Below are positions 6,331 through 12,430 of a stretch of DNA of 12,430 bases, in pieces (within the stretch, counting starts at the first letter, position 1; each line of letters opens with the position of its first letter). Position numbers and translations under genes: made by a program. The DNA comes from Bryobacterales bacterium (GTDB lineage Bacteria > Acidobacteriota > Terriglobia > Bryobacterales > Bryobacteraceae): NCBI GenBank assembly GCA_009697495.1, contig SHUN01000027.1:1-12430 (forward strand), written 5' to 3'. The notes beneath the pieces are model-generated. The model was not told the origin of the DNA, searched no databases, and was given only the letters and a program-made list of their open reading frames with translations.

Positions 6331-7305
6331 CTACCGGTTCATCCCGGCAATCCCGTTCGGAATCTGAAATAGCGTCTTTCCGGCAGTAATAAACAACGTC
6401 TTGTTATCAGTCCCGCCAAATGCGGTATTGGTAATCGTGTCTTCGGGAACAGGAATAAATCGAAGCAGCTTGCCGGCCGGCGATATCACGTGCACGCCGC
6501 ATTTGGTGTCCAGAGTCTCCTGAGTCCCCCGCAACCGGTGCAGCCCCGCCGCCGCATAAATATTCCCCTCCACATCGATCGCCATCCCATCCGCGCTTCG
6601 CCCCGGATAAAAATTGTAATGTACCCGCCGGTTCGAAAGCGTTCCGTCCGCCGACAGATCGTAGGCCCGAATCGCCCGCGTCCCGCCCTCCACTTTATTC
6701 GCTTCAATCAAATACAAGGTCTTATCATCCGGTGAAATAACCAGCCCATTCGGCCACTCCGTATCCGGCGCCGTCAGCAGCCGCGTAATCTTCCCATCCG
6801 TGTCGATCCGGTACACGCCCGGCTTCCCCGTCGCGCCCTTCGCCTTCGAAGCCGGCGACGTCGCATCCGGCGCCGGATCCGTGAAATATAAACGGCCCTT
6901 CGCATCCGCCGTCACATCGTTAGGCGCGTTGAACAATTGCCCCTCATACTTCGCGGCTAACTCTTCAACTTTTTCCGTCTTCATATCCGTCCGCGTTACT
7001 CGCGGCTGATTCCGCTCCCCGTCGGAACCTTCGCAGGCAATCAACCGCCCTTGGGAGTCAAACAACAGTCCATTCGCCCGATTCGAATCCGCCCGAAATA
7101 CTTCATGCTTCTTCGTAATCGGATTCAACCGCAAAATCCGGTTGTTCGCCACATCGGTGAAATACATCATCCCGTCCGGCCCCTGCGCCGGACCTTCCGT
7201 AAACGCCACGGAAGCGGCCACCGAAACCGCGGGCTCAGCCGGAACGGCCGGCTTCTCCGCGCAACCGGCCAGAACCAGAACAACGACAGCTAAGAGGGTG
7301 CGCAT
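6331..7305 (-). CDS. SMP-30/gluconolactonase-like lipoprotein
   Basis: The protein has 324 residues from the ATG at 7305. MRTLLAVVVLVLAGC is a clean lipoprotein signal with lipobox LAGC (C15), so it is exported and lipid-anchored. The rest is a six-bladed beta-propeller of the SMP-30/gluconolactonase/LRE family, with repeated GRLYFTDP and DKTLYLIEA type blade strands. Expected metal and active-site residues are present: E37 (FTEGP), N129 (APNDV), N186 (WPNGL) and D239 (SADGMA). It probably hydrolyses a sugar lactone or similar ester, but the substrate is unknown. The open frame continues 46 residues upstream into the MgtC remnant; that extension belongs to the dead gene. Its ribosome site is weak (TAGG about 12 bases upstream). 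Confidence 0.85.
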   Translation of the reverse strand: MRTLLAVVVLVLAGCAEKPAVPAEPAVSVAASVAFTEGPAQGPDGMMYFTDVANNRILRLNPITKKHEVFRADSNRANGLLFDSQGRLIACEGSDGERNQPRVTRTDMKTEKVEELAAKYEGQLFNAPNDVTADAKGRLYFTDPAPDATSPASKAKGATGKPGVYRIDTDGKITRLLTAPDTEWPNGLVISPDDKTLYLIEANKVEGGTRAIRAYDLSADGTLSNRRVHYNFYPGRSADGMAIDVEGNIYAAAGLHRLRGTQETLDTKCGVHVISPAGKLLRFIPVPEDTITNTAFGGTDNKTLFITAGKTLFQIPNGIAGMNR

Positions 7306-7353
7306 AGAGAAAAAGCCTATCACTAATCGTCGATCGGCGGATCCCCCTCCCGC

Positions 7354-7678
7354 GCCCTCGCGCTTGAATGGAGTCAAATATTGCAGCGTCAGAAAGTTCA
7401 CCACGCTCAGCACCACCGCGATATGCCAGTTCCCGAAGCCCACCGCCGCTCCCAGTCACCAACCCCTGCAAAATCCGTGAATAAGCATCCGCCGTTGGAT
7501 TCGCAAAACTCGCGCCCACCATCGCCAACCCGCAACTTGCAATCGCCACAATCGGAAACGTCCGCAGCCCAGCGCTCCGCGCCTCCCGCTCCCGGTTCCA
7601 GCCAATTGGTATCGCCAGCGCATAAGCGATGCGCATTCGAATCAAATCCTGGCCGATCTGCTCAACCGTAGGCGACAT
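7354..7678 (-). pseudogene. MgtC/SapB-family membrane protein, broken by an internal deletion
   Basis: From an ATG at 7678 the minus strand encodes a normal MgtC/SapB N-terminal half: ALAIPIGWNREREARSAGLR, then TFPIVAIASCGLAMVGAS and RILQGLVTG. The frame then loses homology. The family C-terminus continues in another frame as GAAVGFGNWHIAVVLSV followed by NFLTLQYLTPFKRE. By comparison with the family, about 30 residues (the glycine-rich IGFIGGGAI region and the following helix) are missing, with the junction near 7450-7458. The deletion is not a multiple of three. The C-terminal frame has no stop before the downstream lipoprotein ATG. MgtC/SapB proteins are inner-membrane proteins linked to Mg2+ stress; this copy cannot make one. 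It is divergent from the sulfatase, with 25 bp between the starts. Confidence 0.75.
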
Positions 7679-7703
7679 GAAATCTGATACTATCGCGATG
7701 CGC

Positions 7704-9212
7704 ATGACCACACAAAAACCTTCCCGCCGCCAACTCTTCGGCCTCCTCGCAGGCGCTGTCGCCGCGCCAGCCCAACCCAAACGCCCCAACATCTTATTCA
7801 TCTACACCGACGACCATTCCTATCGCACCGTCAGCGCCTACCCGGAAGCCTACCCCTGGGTCAAAACTCCCAACATTGACGCGCTCGCCAAAGAAGGCAT
7901 CCGCTTCACCACTGCGTACATCGGCACGTGGTGCATGCCCTCCCGCGCCGCCCTTCTCACCGGCCACTACCAATTCGGCGTCGAATCCATGCGCATGGAA
8001 GGCCCCTACCCCGGTTGCACTTACGACCCGAAGAAATGCCCCTTCTGGCCCAAAACTTTCCGCGACAACGGCTACTTCACCGCCCAAATCGGCAAATGGC
8101 ACACCGGCACCGACACTGGCTTCGGCCGTGACTGGGACTTCCAACTCGTCTGGAATCGCCCCAAATACACCGAAACCAGCACGCATTACTACTACGACCA
8201 ACCCATCACCTATCACGGCGGCAAGACCGAAATCCTGAAGCGTTACTCGACCGATCAATACACCGATTGGGCTACCGATCTCATCCGCGGCAACGGCCGC
8301 CACGCCTCCAAACCCTGGTATCTCTGGCTTTGCTACGGTGCCGTTCACGGCCCCTACACACCCGCCCAACGCCATTTGCAGGACTACGCTGGCATCGATA
8401 TCGACACACCCAAGGACATCTTCTCTCCGCGCCCCGGCAAGCCCGATTGGGCCCAGAAAATCAATATGTGGGACAAGGACGCCAACGGCAAACCGGTCGC
8501 CGCCGGCCGTTCTCTCATCTCCTGGGTCCGCCAATATCATCAGGGCGTCAACGCGCTCGATGAATCCGTAAAGAAACTCATCGACGCGCTTCGCGAAACC
8601 AAACAACTCGAAAACACCCTCGTTATCTTCACGTCCGATCAGGGTCTCGCGTTTGGTCAACACGGCTTCCGCGGCGTCAAAATAGCCGCTTACGATTCCA
8701 ACATCCGTTCCCCGCTCATCTTCTCCATGCCGGGCCGCATTCCGAAGGGAAAGGTGTGTACCGCGCCCGTCGCCGGCGTCGATCTGGTCCCCACCATGTT
8801 CCAGTTCGCCGGCATCGAAAAGCCCTGGCCCATGCACGGCCGCGACCTCTCCCCGCTGCTGAAAAACCCCGACGCCGAGTGGCCCTATCCCGTCATCATC
8901 CCCGCCACCGGCCAGACCTTCGGATCCGATACCAACAAGATCCCCACCGGCGCCGCCGTCCTCCACGGCGGTGTCCCCTGGTACGTCATGATCCGCGAGC
9001 GAAAATACAAATACGTGCGCCCGCTTGTTACCGATCTCGAAGAGTTATATGACATGGAAAAGGATCCCGACGAGCTCGATAACTTAGCTATCAAGCGCGA
9101 GCACCAGACCACGCTCAAACGCCTCCGCGCCGCCCTCATCGTCGAACTTCGCCGCCACAAAGCCGGCTTCGTCGAAAACATGCCGCCGGTTCGCGAGACG
9201 TTCCCGACTTAG
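7704..9212 (+). CDS. Tat-exported S1-family sulfatase
   Basis: From ATG 7704 the 502-residue product has a Tat signal (PSRRQLFGLLAGAVAAPAQ) and is exported folded. It should hydrolyse a sulfate ester, probably on a polysaccharide or glycan. Formylglycine motif C77-M-P-S-R is intact and of the Cys type, needing a formylglycine-generating enzyme. Metal and active-site residues: D36/D37 (YTDDHS), K131 and H133 (GKWHTG), D312 and Q313 (TSDQG), H320 (GQHGF) and K326 (RGVK). The C-terminal LEELYDMEKDPDELDNLA is the usual sulfatase end block, and its coding DNA is repeated at 10207-10383. ATG 7698, two codons upstream, is an equally good start; neither has a clear ribosome site. The substrate cannot be told from sequence. 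Confidence 0.93.
   Translation: MTTQKPSRRQLFGLLAGAVAAPAQPKRPNILFIYTDDHSYRTVSAYPEAYPWVKTPNIDALAKEGIRFTTAYIGTWCMPSRAALLTGHYQFGVESMRMEGPYPGCTYDPKKCPFWPKTFRDNGYFTAQIGKWHTGTDTGFGRDWDFQLVWNRPKYTETSTHYYYDQPITYHGGKTEILKRYSTDQYTDWATDLIRGNGRHASKPWYLWLCYGAVHGPYTPAQRHLQDYAGIDIDTPKDIFSPRPGKPDWAQKINMWDKDANGKPVAAGRSLISWVRQYHQGVNALDESVKKLIDALRETKQLENTLVIFTSDQGLAFGQHGFRGVKIAAYDSNIRSPLIFSMPGRIPKGKVCTAPVAGVDLVPTMFQFAGIEKPWPMHGRDLSPLLKNPDAEWPYPVIIPATGQTFGSDTNKIPTGAAVLHGGVPWYVMIRERKYKYVRPLVTDLEELYDMEKDPDELDNLAIKREHQTTLKRLRAALIVELRRHKAGFVENMPPVRETFPT
9036..9212 (+). repeat. Direct repeat, copy 1 (3' end of the sulfatase gene)
   Basis: The last 59 codons of the sulfatase, including its TAG, align without gaps to 10207-10383. 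By hand count there are 17 mismatches in 177 positions (about 90% identity). Homology stops exactly at the stop codon on the 3' side. The copies lie 994 bp apart and enclose the toxin-antitoxin pair and a small ORF. Confidence 0.9.
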
Positions 9213-9398
9213 ACCGAATGCTGTTCACTTGGCGGATCGCACGCGCGGCGATGTGGCGCGAAAATTAGGGGCTCATCCGTAGCGCGGCGAACGCGCAAAG
9301 GCCAGTCGCACCCGTTCATTCGGCCTGACAGCGGCGCGATCCTCTTGCCGCCGAGTCGGGATCGGGAAAAAGGGCGCGGTGCAGGCTCACTGCATTCC

Positions 9399-9427
9399 GT
9401 GACAGCAGGACTTATATCCTCTATTCT
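9399..9427 (+). promoter_or_regulatory. Promoter of the toxin-antitoxin pair
   Basis: GTGACA (9399-9404, 5 of 6 to TTGACA) and TATTCT (9422-9427) are separated by exactly 17 bp, with a predicted start near 9434 and about 30 bases of leader. The 252-bp gap 9213-9464 holds no other feature I can support. Confidence 0.65.
9407..9420. promoter_or_regulatory. Possible operator (imperfect palindrome AGGACTTATATCCT)
   Basis: The arms AGGA and TCCT form an inverted repeat between the -35 and -10 elements, where a ribbon-helix-helix antitoxin could bind and repress its own operon. Only 5 of 7 symmetric pairs match, so this is weak evidence. Confidence 0.3.
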
Positions 9428-9464
9428 GGATTGAGAAGTCCGTTTTCAAGTAAGGAGCCACATC

Positions 9465-9689
9465 ATGGATGTACAGTTCACCTCTGACCAGCAGGCTAAA
9501 CTTTCACGTATGGCGGCGGCGCAGGGCCTCCCGACGGAAGCTCTCGTGCAGGAAGCGGTGGATCGCCTCTTGCACTATGACGAGTGGTTCTCACGCGAAG
9601 TCGATAAGGGCTTGGCCGCGGCGGATAAAGGCGAGTTTGTTGAACACGGCGACGTTCGCCGAATGATCGAAACCCGATATCCAGCTTAA
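9465..9689 (+). CDS. Ribbon-helix-helix antitoxin (CopG/ParD type)
   Basis: This 74-residue protein starts MDVQFTSDQQAKLSRMAAAQ, a short beta strand followed by helix as in RHH DNA-binding antitoxins. ALVQEAVDRLLHYDEWF is the second helix, and the acidic tail (AADKGEFVEHGDVRRMIE) would wrap the toxin. AAGGAG lies 7 bases before the ATG, one of the best ribosome sites in the window, fitting the higher synthesis of antitoxin over toxin. Its stop TAA is joined directly to the toxin ATG (TAAATG). It probably neutralises the following ParE and represses the operon; this is inferred from family and layout. Confidence 0.85.
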   Translation: MDVQFTSDQQAKLSRMAAAQGLPTEALVQEAVDRLLHYDEWFSREVDKGLAAADKGEFVEHGDVRRMIETRYPA

Positions 9690-9968
9690 ATGACCGTACG
9701 TTGGACCAAGCCAGCGGCGGACGACCTGGCGCATATCTGCGACTACACCGAAAAGCGTTTTGGAGCGGCGCAGGCCCGCCGTGCCGCGATGGCTTTGTGT
9801 GACGCGGCCGGTACTCTGAAAGACCTGCCGCGCCGTGGCCGCGCCGGTCGAAAGCCGGGTACGCGGGAGCTCACGGTTGCCGGTCTCCCCTTTGTGATTA
9901 TCTACGTCGCGGGAAAAGTAGCCGTCGAGATTATCCGCATCCTGCACGGTTCGCAGCAATGGCCGTGA
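9690..9968 (+). CDS. ParE/RelE-family toxin
   Basis: This 92-residue basic protein has the ParE/RelE fold order: a beta strand (TVRWTKPAADDLAHICDY), helices with EKRFGAAQARRAA, the loop LPRRGRAGRKPGTREL, then strands LPFVIIYVAGKVAVEIIRIL ending in HGSQQWP. The GR(x)GR...GTREL plus ILHG(xx)QWP pattern is closer to ParE (gyrase-directed) than to RelE mRNA interferases, but the target cannot be decided from sequence. It is intact and directly follows its antitoxin, so the pair looks active. It ends 34 bp before the convergent small ORF. Confidence 0.87.
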   Translation: MTVRWTKPAADDLAHICDYTEKRFGAAQARRAAMALCDAAGTLKDLPRRGRAGRKPGTRELTVAGLPFVIIYVAGKVAVEIIRILHGSQQWP

Positions 9969-10002
9969 TTGCGCCGGCGGGACGCGCGGAAGCCGGTTAA
10001 TC

Positions 10003-10155
10003 TCAGGCTGCAATCTTCTTGACACGCGATCCTCCGCAGTTCCCGACGCGCGGGTTCGCGCGGTCATCCTCGATCAGCTTGAAGATCGCATCGCCCGCGA
10101 CGAAGTTCTTCTTTTCTTCTTCGGTCAGTCCGCGCAACTTGTCGTGATCGTTCAT
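10003..10155 (-). CDS. Small hypothetical protein with a Cys-Gly-Gly motif near its end
   Basis: From the ATG at 10155 this encodes 50 residues. The first two-thirds are a charged helix-like segment (LRGLTEEEKKNFVAGDAIFK, then LIEDDRANPRVG), and the tail is NCGGSRVKKIAA. Codon choice is like real genes here (mostly G/C third positions). It has no membrane segment, no signal and no recognised family. There is no clear ribosome site; a hairpin (10156-10174) sits just before the ATG. In-frame ATG 10167 and TTG 10188 are alternative starts. The helical leader plus short Cys/Gly tail recalls peptide precursors, but no modification gene is nearby, so I give no function. Confidence 0.4.
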   Translation of the reverse strand: MNDHDKLRGLTEEEKKNFVAGDAIFKLIEDDRANPRVGNCGGSRVKKIAA

Positions 10156-10174
10156 CGCCGCGATCATAGCGGCG
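10156..10174. other. Hairpin at the 5' side of the small ORF
   Basis: CGCCGC (10156-10161) pairs with GCGGCG (10169-10174) around GATCATA. It directly precedes the minus-strand ATG at 10155 and occupies the place of a ribosome site. It may affect translation of the small ORF, or mark the join with the sulfatase remnant. Confidence 0.35.
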
Positions 10175-10206
10175 CTTACGCGACTCAAGGCGTGCCCGTT
10201 GTCGGC

Positions 10207-10383
10207 CTCGAAGAACTCTACGACATGGAAAAAGACCCGGACGAGCTCGATAACTTAGCCATCAAGCGCGAGCATCAGACCACGCTCAAACCCCTCCGCG
10301 CCGCCCTCATCGTCGAACTCCGCCGCCACAAAGCCGGCTTCGTCGATAACATGCCGCAGGTTCGCTAGACGTTTTCGGCTTAG
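10207..10383 (+). pseudogene. Remnant of a second sulfatase gene (3' end only; direct repeat copy 2)
   Basis: The 59 codons align gap-free to the end of the sulfatase at 9036-9212. Conserved residues LEELYDMEKDPDELDNLA through RRHKAGFV are kept, but a G-to-T change makes codon 54 a premature TAG (10366-10368), five codons before the old stop (10381-10383). Of 17 differences, 11 are silent; the others are R to P, E to D, P to Q, E to stop, P to S and T to A. Upstream, weak similarity may reach about 10192, and then the sequence is unrelated. No catalytic part remains, so this is a fragment and not a gene. The queE stop lies 4 bp beyond it. Confidence 0.85.
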
Positions 10384-10386
10384 GGC

Positions 10387-11064
10387 CTAAACTCCCCGCC
10401 GATCCCCCCAAATATCCACCTGCACCCGCGGGCTATACCGGAACCCATGTTCCAAACACAACGGAACCAGCCACAATGCCCGCTCCCGCAGAACCTCTGG
10501 TGACCGCCCCTCCGGCATCAGCAACACATGCTCCGCCGACGCGCCTAACTTACTAATCAACGACACTATCTCCCCTAAGTCAGCCGGATCGGAAACAACA
10601 AACTTCAACTGATAATCGTAATCAGCCAGTAACTGACCCAACACTTCCAACCGCAGCCGCGTACGCTCATGCACAGGCCCCCACTTAGGATCCGAAGTAG
10701 GCGTCGAGTTAGCCAGCTTCGGCGAGATACTCATCAAATCGCAAGCCACCGGCGCATACACCGTTCCCGCTGTCTCCACCGTAATATGCATCCCCCGCGC
10801 CCGCAACTGGGAAGTCAACAACACAACCTCCGGCGCAATAAGAGGCTCCCCGCCCGTTACGACCACATGCCGAGCCCCAAACGCCATCACTTCCGCAACC
10901 AATGACTCCACGGTCCGCGCGACACCCTCCGGCGCCCACGAAGTATACGGCGTATCGCACCAGACACACCGCAAGTTACATCCGGAAGTCCGCACAAATA
11001 CCGACGGCACTCCCACTAACTTCCCTTCCCCCTGCACCGAGTAAAATACTTCCGCTATCTTCAC
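10387..11064 (-). CDS. queE: 7-carboxy-7-deazaguanine synthase (radical SAM)
   Basis: This 225-residue radical SAM enzyme converts 6-carboxytetrahydropterin to 7-carboxy-7-deazaguanine on the way to preQ0 and queuosine. VFYSVQGEG (about 6-14) is the QueE N-terminal signature. The iron-sulfur cluster motif CNLRCVWC gives C29, C33 and C36 (CX3CX2C). VVTGGEP (about 68-74) binds SAM, and PKLANSTP plus LMPEG are later family blocks. Start is GTG 11064: TAGGAGA lies 7 bases upstream and the protein then begins as QueE should; the open frame runs 23 residues further 5' without homology. The GTG overlaps the queC stop (GTGA, 4 bases), so translation is coupled. Confidence 0.93.
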   Translation of the reverse strand: MKIAEVFYSVQGEGKLVGVPSVFVRTSGCNLRCVWCDTPYTSWAPEGVARTVESLVAEVMAFGARHVVVTGGEPLIAPEVVLLTSQLRARGMHITVETAGTVYAPVACDLMSISPKLANSTPTSDPKWGPVHERTRLRLEVLGQLLADYDYQLKFVVSDPADLGEIVSLISKLGASAEHVLLMPEGRSPEVLRERALWLVPLCLEHGFRYSPRVQVDIWGDRRGV

Positions 11065-11741
11065 GGCCCGTCTCCTACCCCCGCCTCTGCAAACCCCTTC
11101 GCCCGTAACAAACAGGAGTCGCAAGCCCCGCACGGCCGGCCATCCGCTCCGGGATCGTAGCAGCTATGGGTCAACCCGTAATCCACCCCAAGCGAGAGCC
11201 CTAACCGGATAATCTCCGCCTTCGATAAATGCAACAACGGCGTATGAACGCGTAAAAGAGTCGTCCCCTCCACCCCCGTCCTCGTCGCCAAATTCGCCAT
11301 CGTTTCAAACGCCGCCACAAACTCCGGTCGGCAATCCGGATACCCCGAATAATCCACCGCGTTCACACCCAAAAATATGTCCGAAGCACCCAAGACTTCC
11401 GCCCAAGCCATCGCAAACGACAAAAATATTGTGTTCCGCGCCGGCACATAAGTAATCGGAATCCCCGTCCCCATCTCCGCCGCCGACCGATGCTTCGGTA
11501 CGTCAATCCCCGCCGTCAAAGCCGACCCCCCGAACATCCGCAAATCAATCCGCGCTACACGATGATCCACCGCCCCCAACGCCGCCGCCACCCGCGCGGC
11601 CGCTTCTAGTTCATATATATGCCGCTGCCCATAATCAAAGCTCAGCGCATAACTTGCAAACCCGTCCCGCCGCGCCACGCCCAGGCACGTCGCCGAGTCC
11701 AATCCGCCGCTCAATAAACAAACCGCCTTACGCATCTTCAT
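11061..11741 (-). CDS. queC: 7-cyano-7-deazaguanine synthase
   Basis: This 226-residue ATP-dependent enzyme turns 7-carboxy-7-deazaguanine, the QueE product, plus ammonia into preQ0. [13 protein letters not shown] holds the PP-loop (SGGLDS at 11-16). [18 protein letters not shown] and [19 protein letters not shown] are QueC blocks. The zinc site is C194, C204, C207 and C210 (CGACDSC end). The start lies inside the MFS gene: ATG 11741 has GGA 6 bases upstream, while ATG 11735 (MRKAVCLL) fits the family N-terminus slightly better; a TTG at 11744 is less likely. Overlaps with the MFS gene upstream and queE downstream point to one operon. QueC uses ammonia, but a link to amtB or nrfHA is not implied. 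Confidence 0.94.
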   Translation of the reverse strand: MKMRKAVCLLSGGLDSATCLGVARRDGFASYALSFDYGQRHIYELEAAARVAAALGAVDHRVARIDLRMFGGSALTAGIDVPKHRSAAEMGTGIPITYVPARNTIFLSFAMAWAEVLGASDIFLGVNAVDYSGYPDCRPEFVAAFETMANLATRTGVEGTTLLRVHTPLLHLSKAEIIRLGLSLGVDYGLTHSCYDPGADGRPCGACDSCLLRAKGFAEAGVGDGP

Positions 11742-12430
11742 CAATCATCCGCGCCAAAAAAAAGCCCAACACCGGAAACACCGAAACACATGCCATCGCC
11801 GTCCCTAAACCCACGCGGTCCGCCGCCCAACCCACCAATGGAATAAAAATCAGCCCCGCGCTCCCCCACGCGAATCCCATCATCAATGCCGACACCGTCC
11901 CCGCCTGCGACGGAACCAATTGCTGGCCCATCACCAGATTCACTGGAATCGTGAACAGCAGCAGCAGCCCCGCCAGCGCCAGCGAAATCAACGCCCAAAT
12001 CCCGTCGGTCAAAAAAAACAGCGCCAGGAACGGCAAACATCCCGCCATCGAAATCAGGATCACCCGCCGACCCCCAAACCGGTCCGCCAAATTCCCTCCC
12101 ACGAACCCGCCCATCCCGCCAAACGCCAGATACAAAGTCAATCCCAGCGCCGCCGATTGCACCGAAAAACCACGCTCCCGATTCAAATACAGCGGCAAAA
12201 ACTGCGAGAACACCATTTGCACGGCGCTGCGAATGTAAACCAGCGAAAACAGAATCAACAACGGCTTCCGCTTCGCCCGCAACGCCGCCAGATCAAAATG
12301 GCTGGAAGTCTCCCGCGCCACCGGCGCCAATCGAAACCACCGCGCCAGTAACACCGTCACCAGCACCCCCGGCACCGCCGCCACCCACGTCATCTCCAGC
12401 CCATAACGCCCCGCCAAATACGTGAAAAAT
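11728..12430 (-). CDS. MFS transporter, Fsr-like, C-terminal part
   Basis: The frame is open to the right edge, so the N-terminal third or more is outside the window. About 233 residues with some seven hydrophobic helices are visible. [20 protein letters not shown] is the mid-protein MFS segment; a charged loop of about 30 residues follows, then the second six-helix half. [18 protein letters not shown] is the MFS loop motif (D-R-x-G-R-R) of the second half. The overall pattern, with [20 protein letters not shown] and GWAADRVGL, is closest to the fosmidomycin-resistance (Fsr) branch of drug exporters; substrate unknown. It is the upstream member of the queC-queE run and overlaps queC by 14 bp. 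Confidence 0.85.
   Translation of the reverse strand, partial: FFTYLAGRYGLEMTWVAAVPGVLVTVLLARWFRLAPVARETSSHFDLAALRAKRKPLLILFSLVYIRSAVQMVFSQFLPLYLNRERGFSVQSAALGLTLYLAFGGMGGFVGGNLADRFGGRRVILISMAGCLPFLALFFLTDGIWALISLALAGLLLLFTIPVNLVMGQQLVPSQAGTVSALMMGFAWGSAGLIFIPLVGWAADRVGLGTAMACVSVFPVLGFFLARMIDEDA

Noticed and set aside
7686..7698. Leaderless start of the sulfatase (GATACT six bases before ATG 7698)
   Set aside because: No -35 and no extended TGn are present at the right spacing, so the match may be chance.
7794..8966. Long open frame antisense to the sulfatase (390 codons)
   Set aside because: It is Gly/Val/Ala-rich with no motif, and the sulfatase frame carries every catalytic residue.
9213..9464. 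tRNA or other structured RNA in the 252-bp gap after the sulfatase
   Set aside because: No cloverleaf, CCA end or T-loop motif was found; only short GC-rich inverted repeats of 5-7 bp and the toxin-antitoxin promoter.
10144..10368. 74-codon open frame covering the sulfatase remnant as a gene
   Set aside because: The first 21 codons are antisense to the small ORF and unrelated to sulfatases. The rest is only the non-catalytic tail with a premature stop.
9036..10383. Composite transposon or insertion sequence made of the two direct repeats
   Set aside because: No transposase, no terminal inverted repeats and no target duplication are seen; the repeats are coding sequence of a sulfatase.
1..12430. 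CRISPR array, prophage or replication origin
   Set aside because: No repeat-spacer series, phage genes or DnaA-box clusters were seen on reading both strands.

Overview
The window is GC-rich, densely packed bacterial chromosome. The gene content fits an Acidobacteriota member of the Bryobacterales/Solibacter kind: lipoproteins with clear lipoboxes, a Tat-exported S1 sulfatase, an NrfHA nitrite reductase, and an MgtC/SapB remnant. This placement is inferred from gene content and protein style only; no rRNA or other phylogenetic marker was compared.

Layout, left to right. (1) Positions 1-1365 (+): the tail of an unrecognised protein, then a lipoprotein-like TIM-barrel glycoside hydrolase. (2) Positions 1348-3150 (-): nrfH-nrfA, the membrane-bound pentahaem ammonia-forming nitrite reductase. 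Its haem-1 motif is CxxCH rather than the textbook CxxCK. (3) Positions 3210-6327 (+): a housekeeping run of rpmI (L35), rplT (L20), a ZapB-like coiled coil, zapA, amtB and a PII gene. It starts at an extended -10 promoter, and infC is not adjacent. (4) Positions 6331-7305 (-): an SMP-30/gluconolactonase-type lipoprotein. Upstream lies a broken MgtC/SapB gene (about 7354-7678) with an internal out-of-frame deletion. (5) Positions 7704-9212 (+): a Tat-exported sulfatase. (6) Positions 9213-10383: a small accessory island. It holds a promoter, a ribbon-helix-helix antitoxin and ParE/RelE toxin pair, a 50-residue unknown ORF on the other strand, and a 177-bp broken copy of the sulfatase 3' end. 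(7) Positions 10387-12430 (-): an MFS transporter (cut by the window edge), queC and queE, overlapping head to tail like an operon.

How the genes relate. NrfHA reduces nitrite to ammonium, and AmtB with its PII regulator takes up and controls ammonium, so two parts of nitrogen handling sit within 3.5 kb on opposite strands. QueC and QueE are consecutive steps to preQ0 (7-cyano-7-deazaguanine). The hydrolase, the sulfatase and the SMP-30-like protein are exported and suggest use of polysaccharides or sulfated glycans.

I do not see a clearly new defence or mobile system. The most unusual structure is the toxin-antitoxin island between two 90%-identical, gap-free 177-bp direct repeats of sulfatase coding sequence. 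Their differences are mostly silent, which points to a decayed sulfatase paralogue. The second is the deleted MgtC gene.
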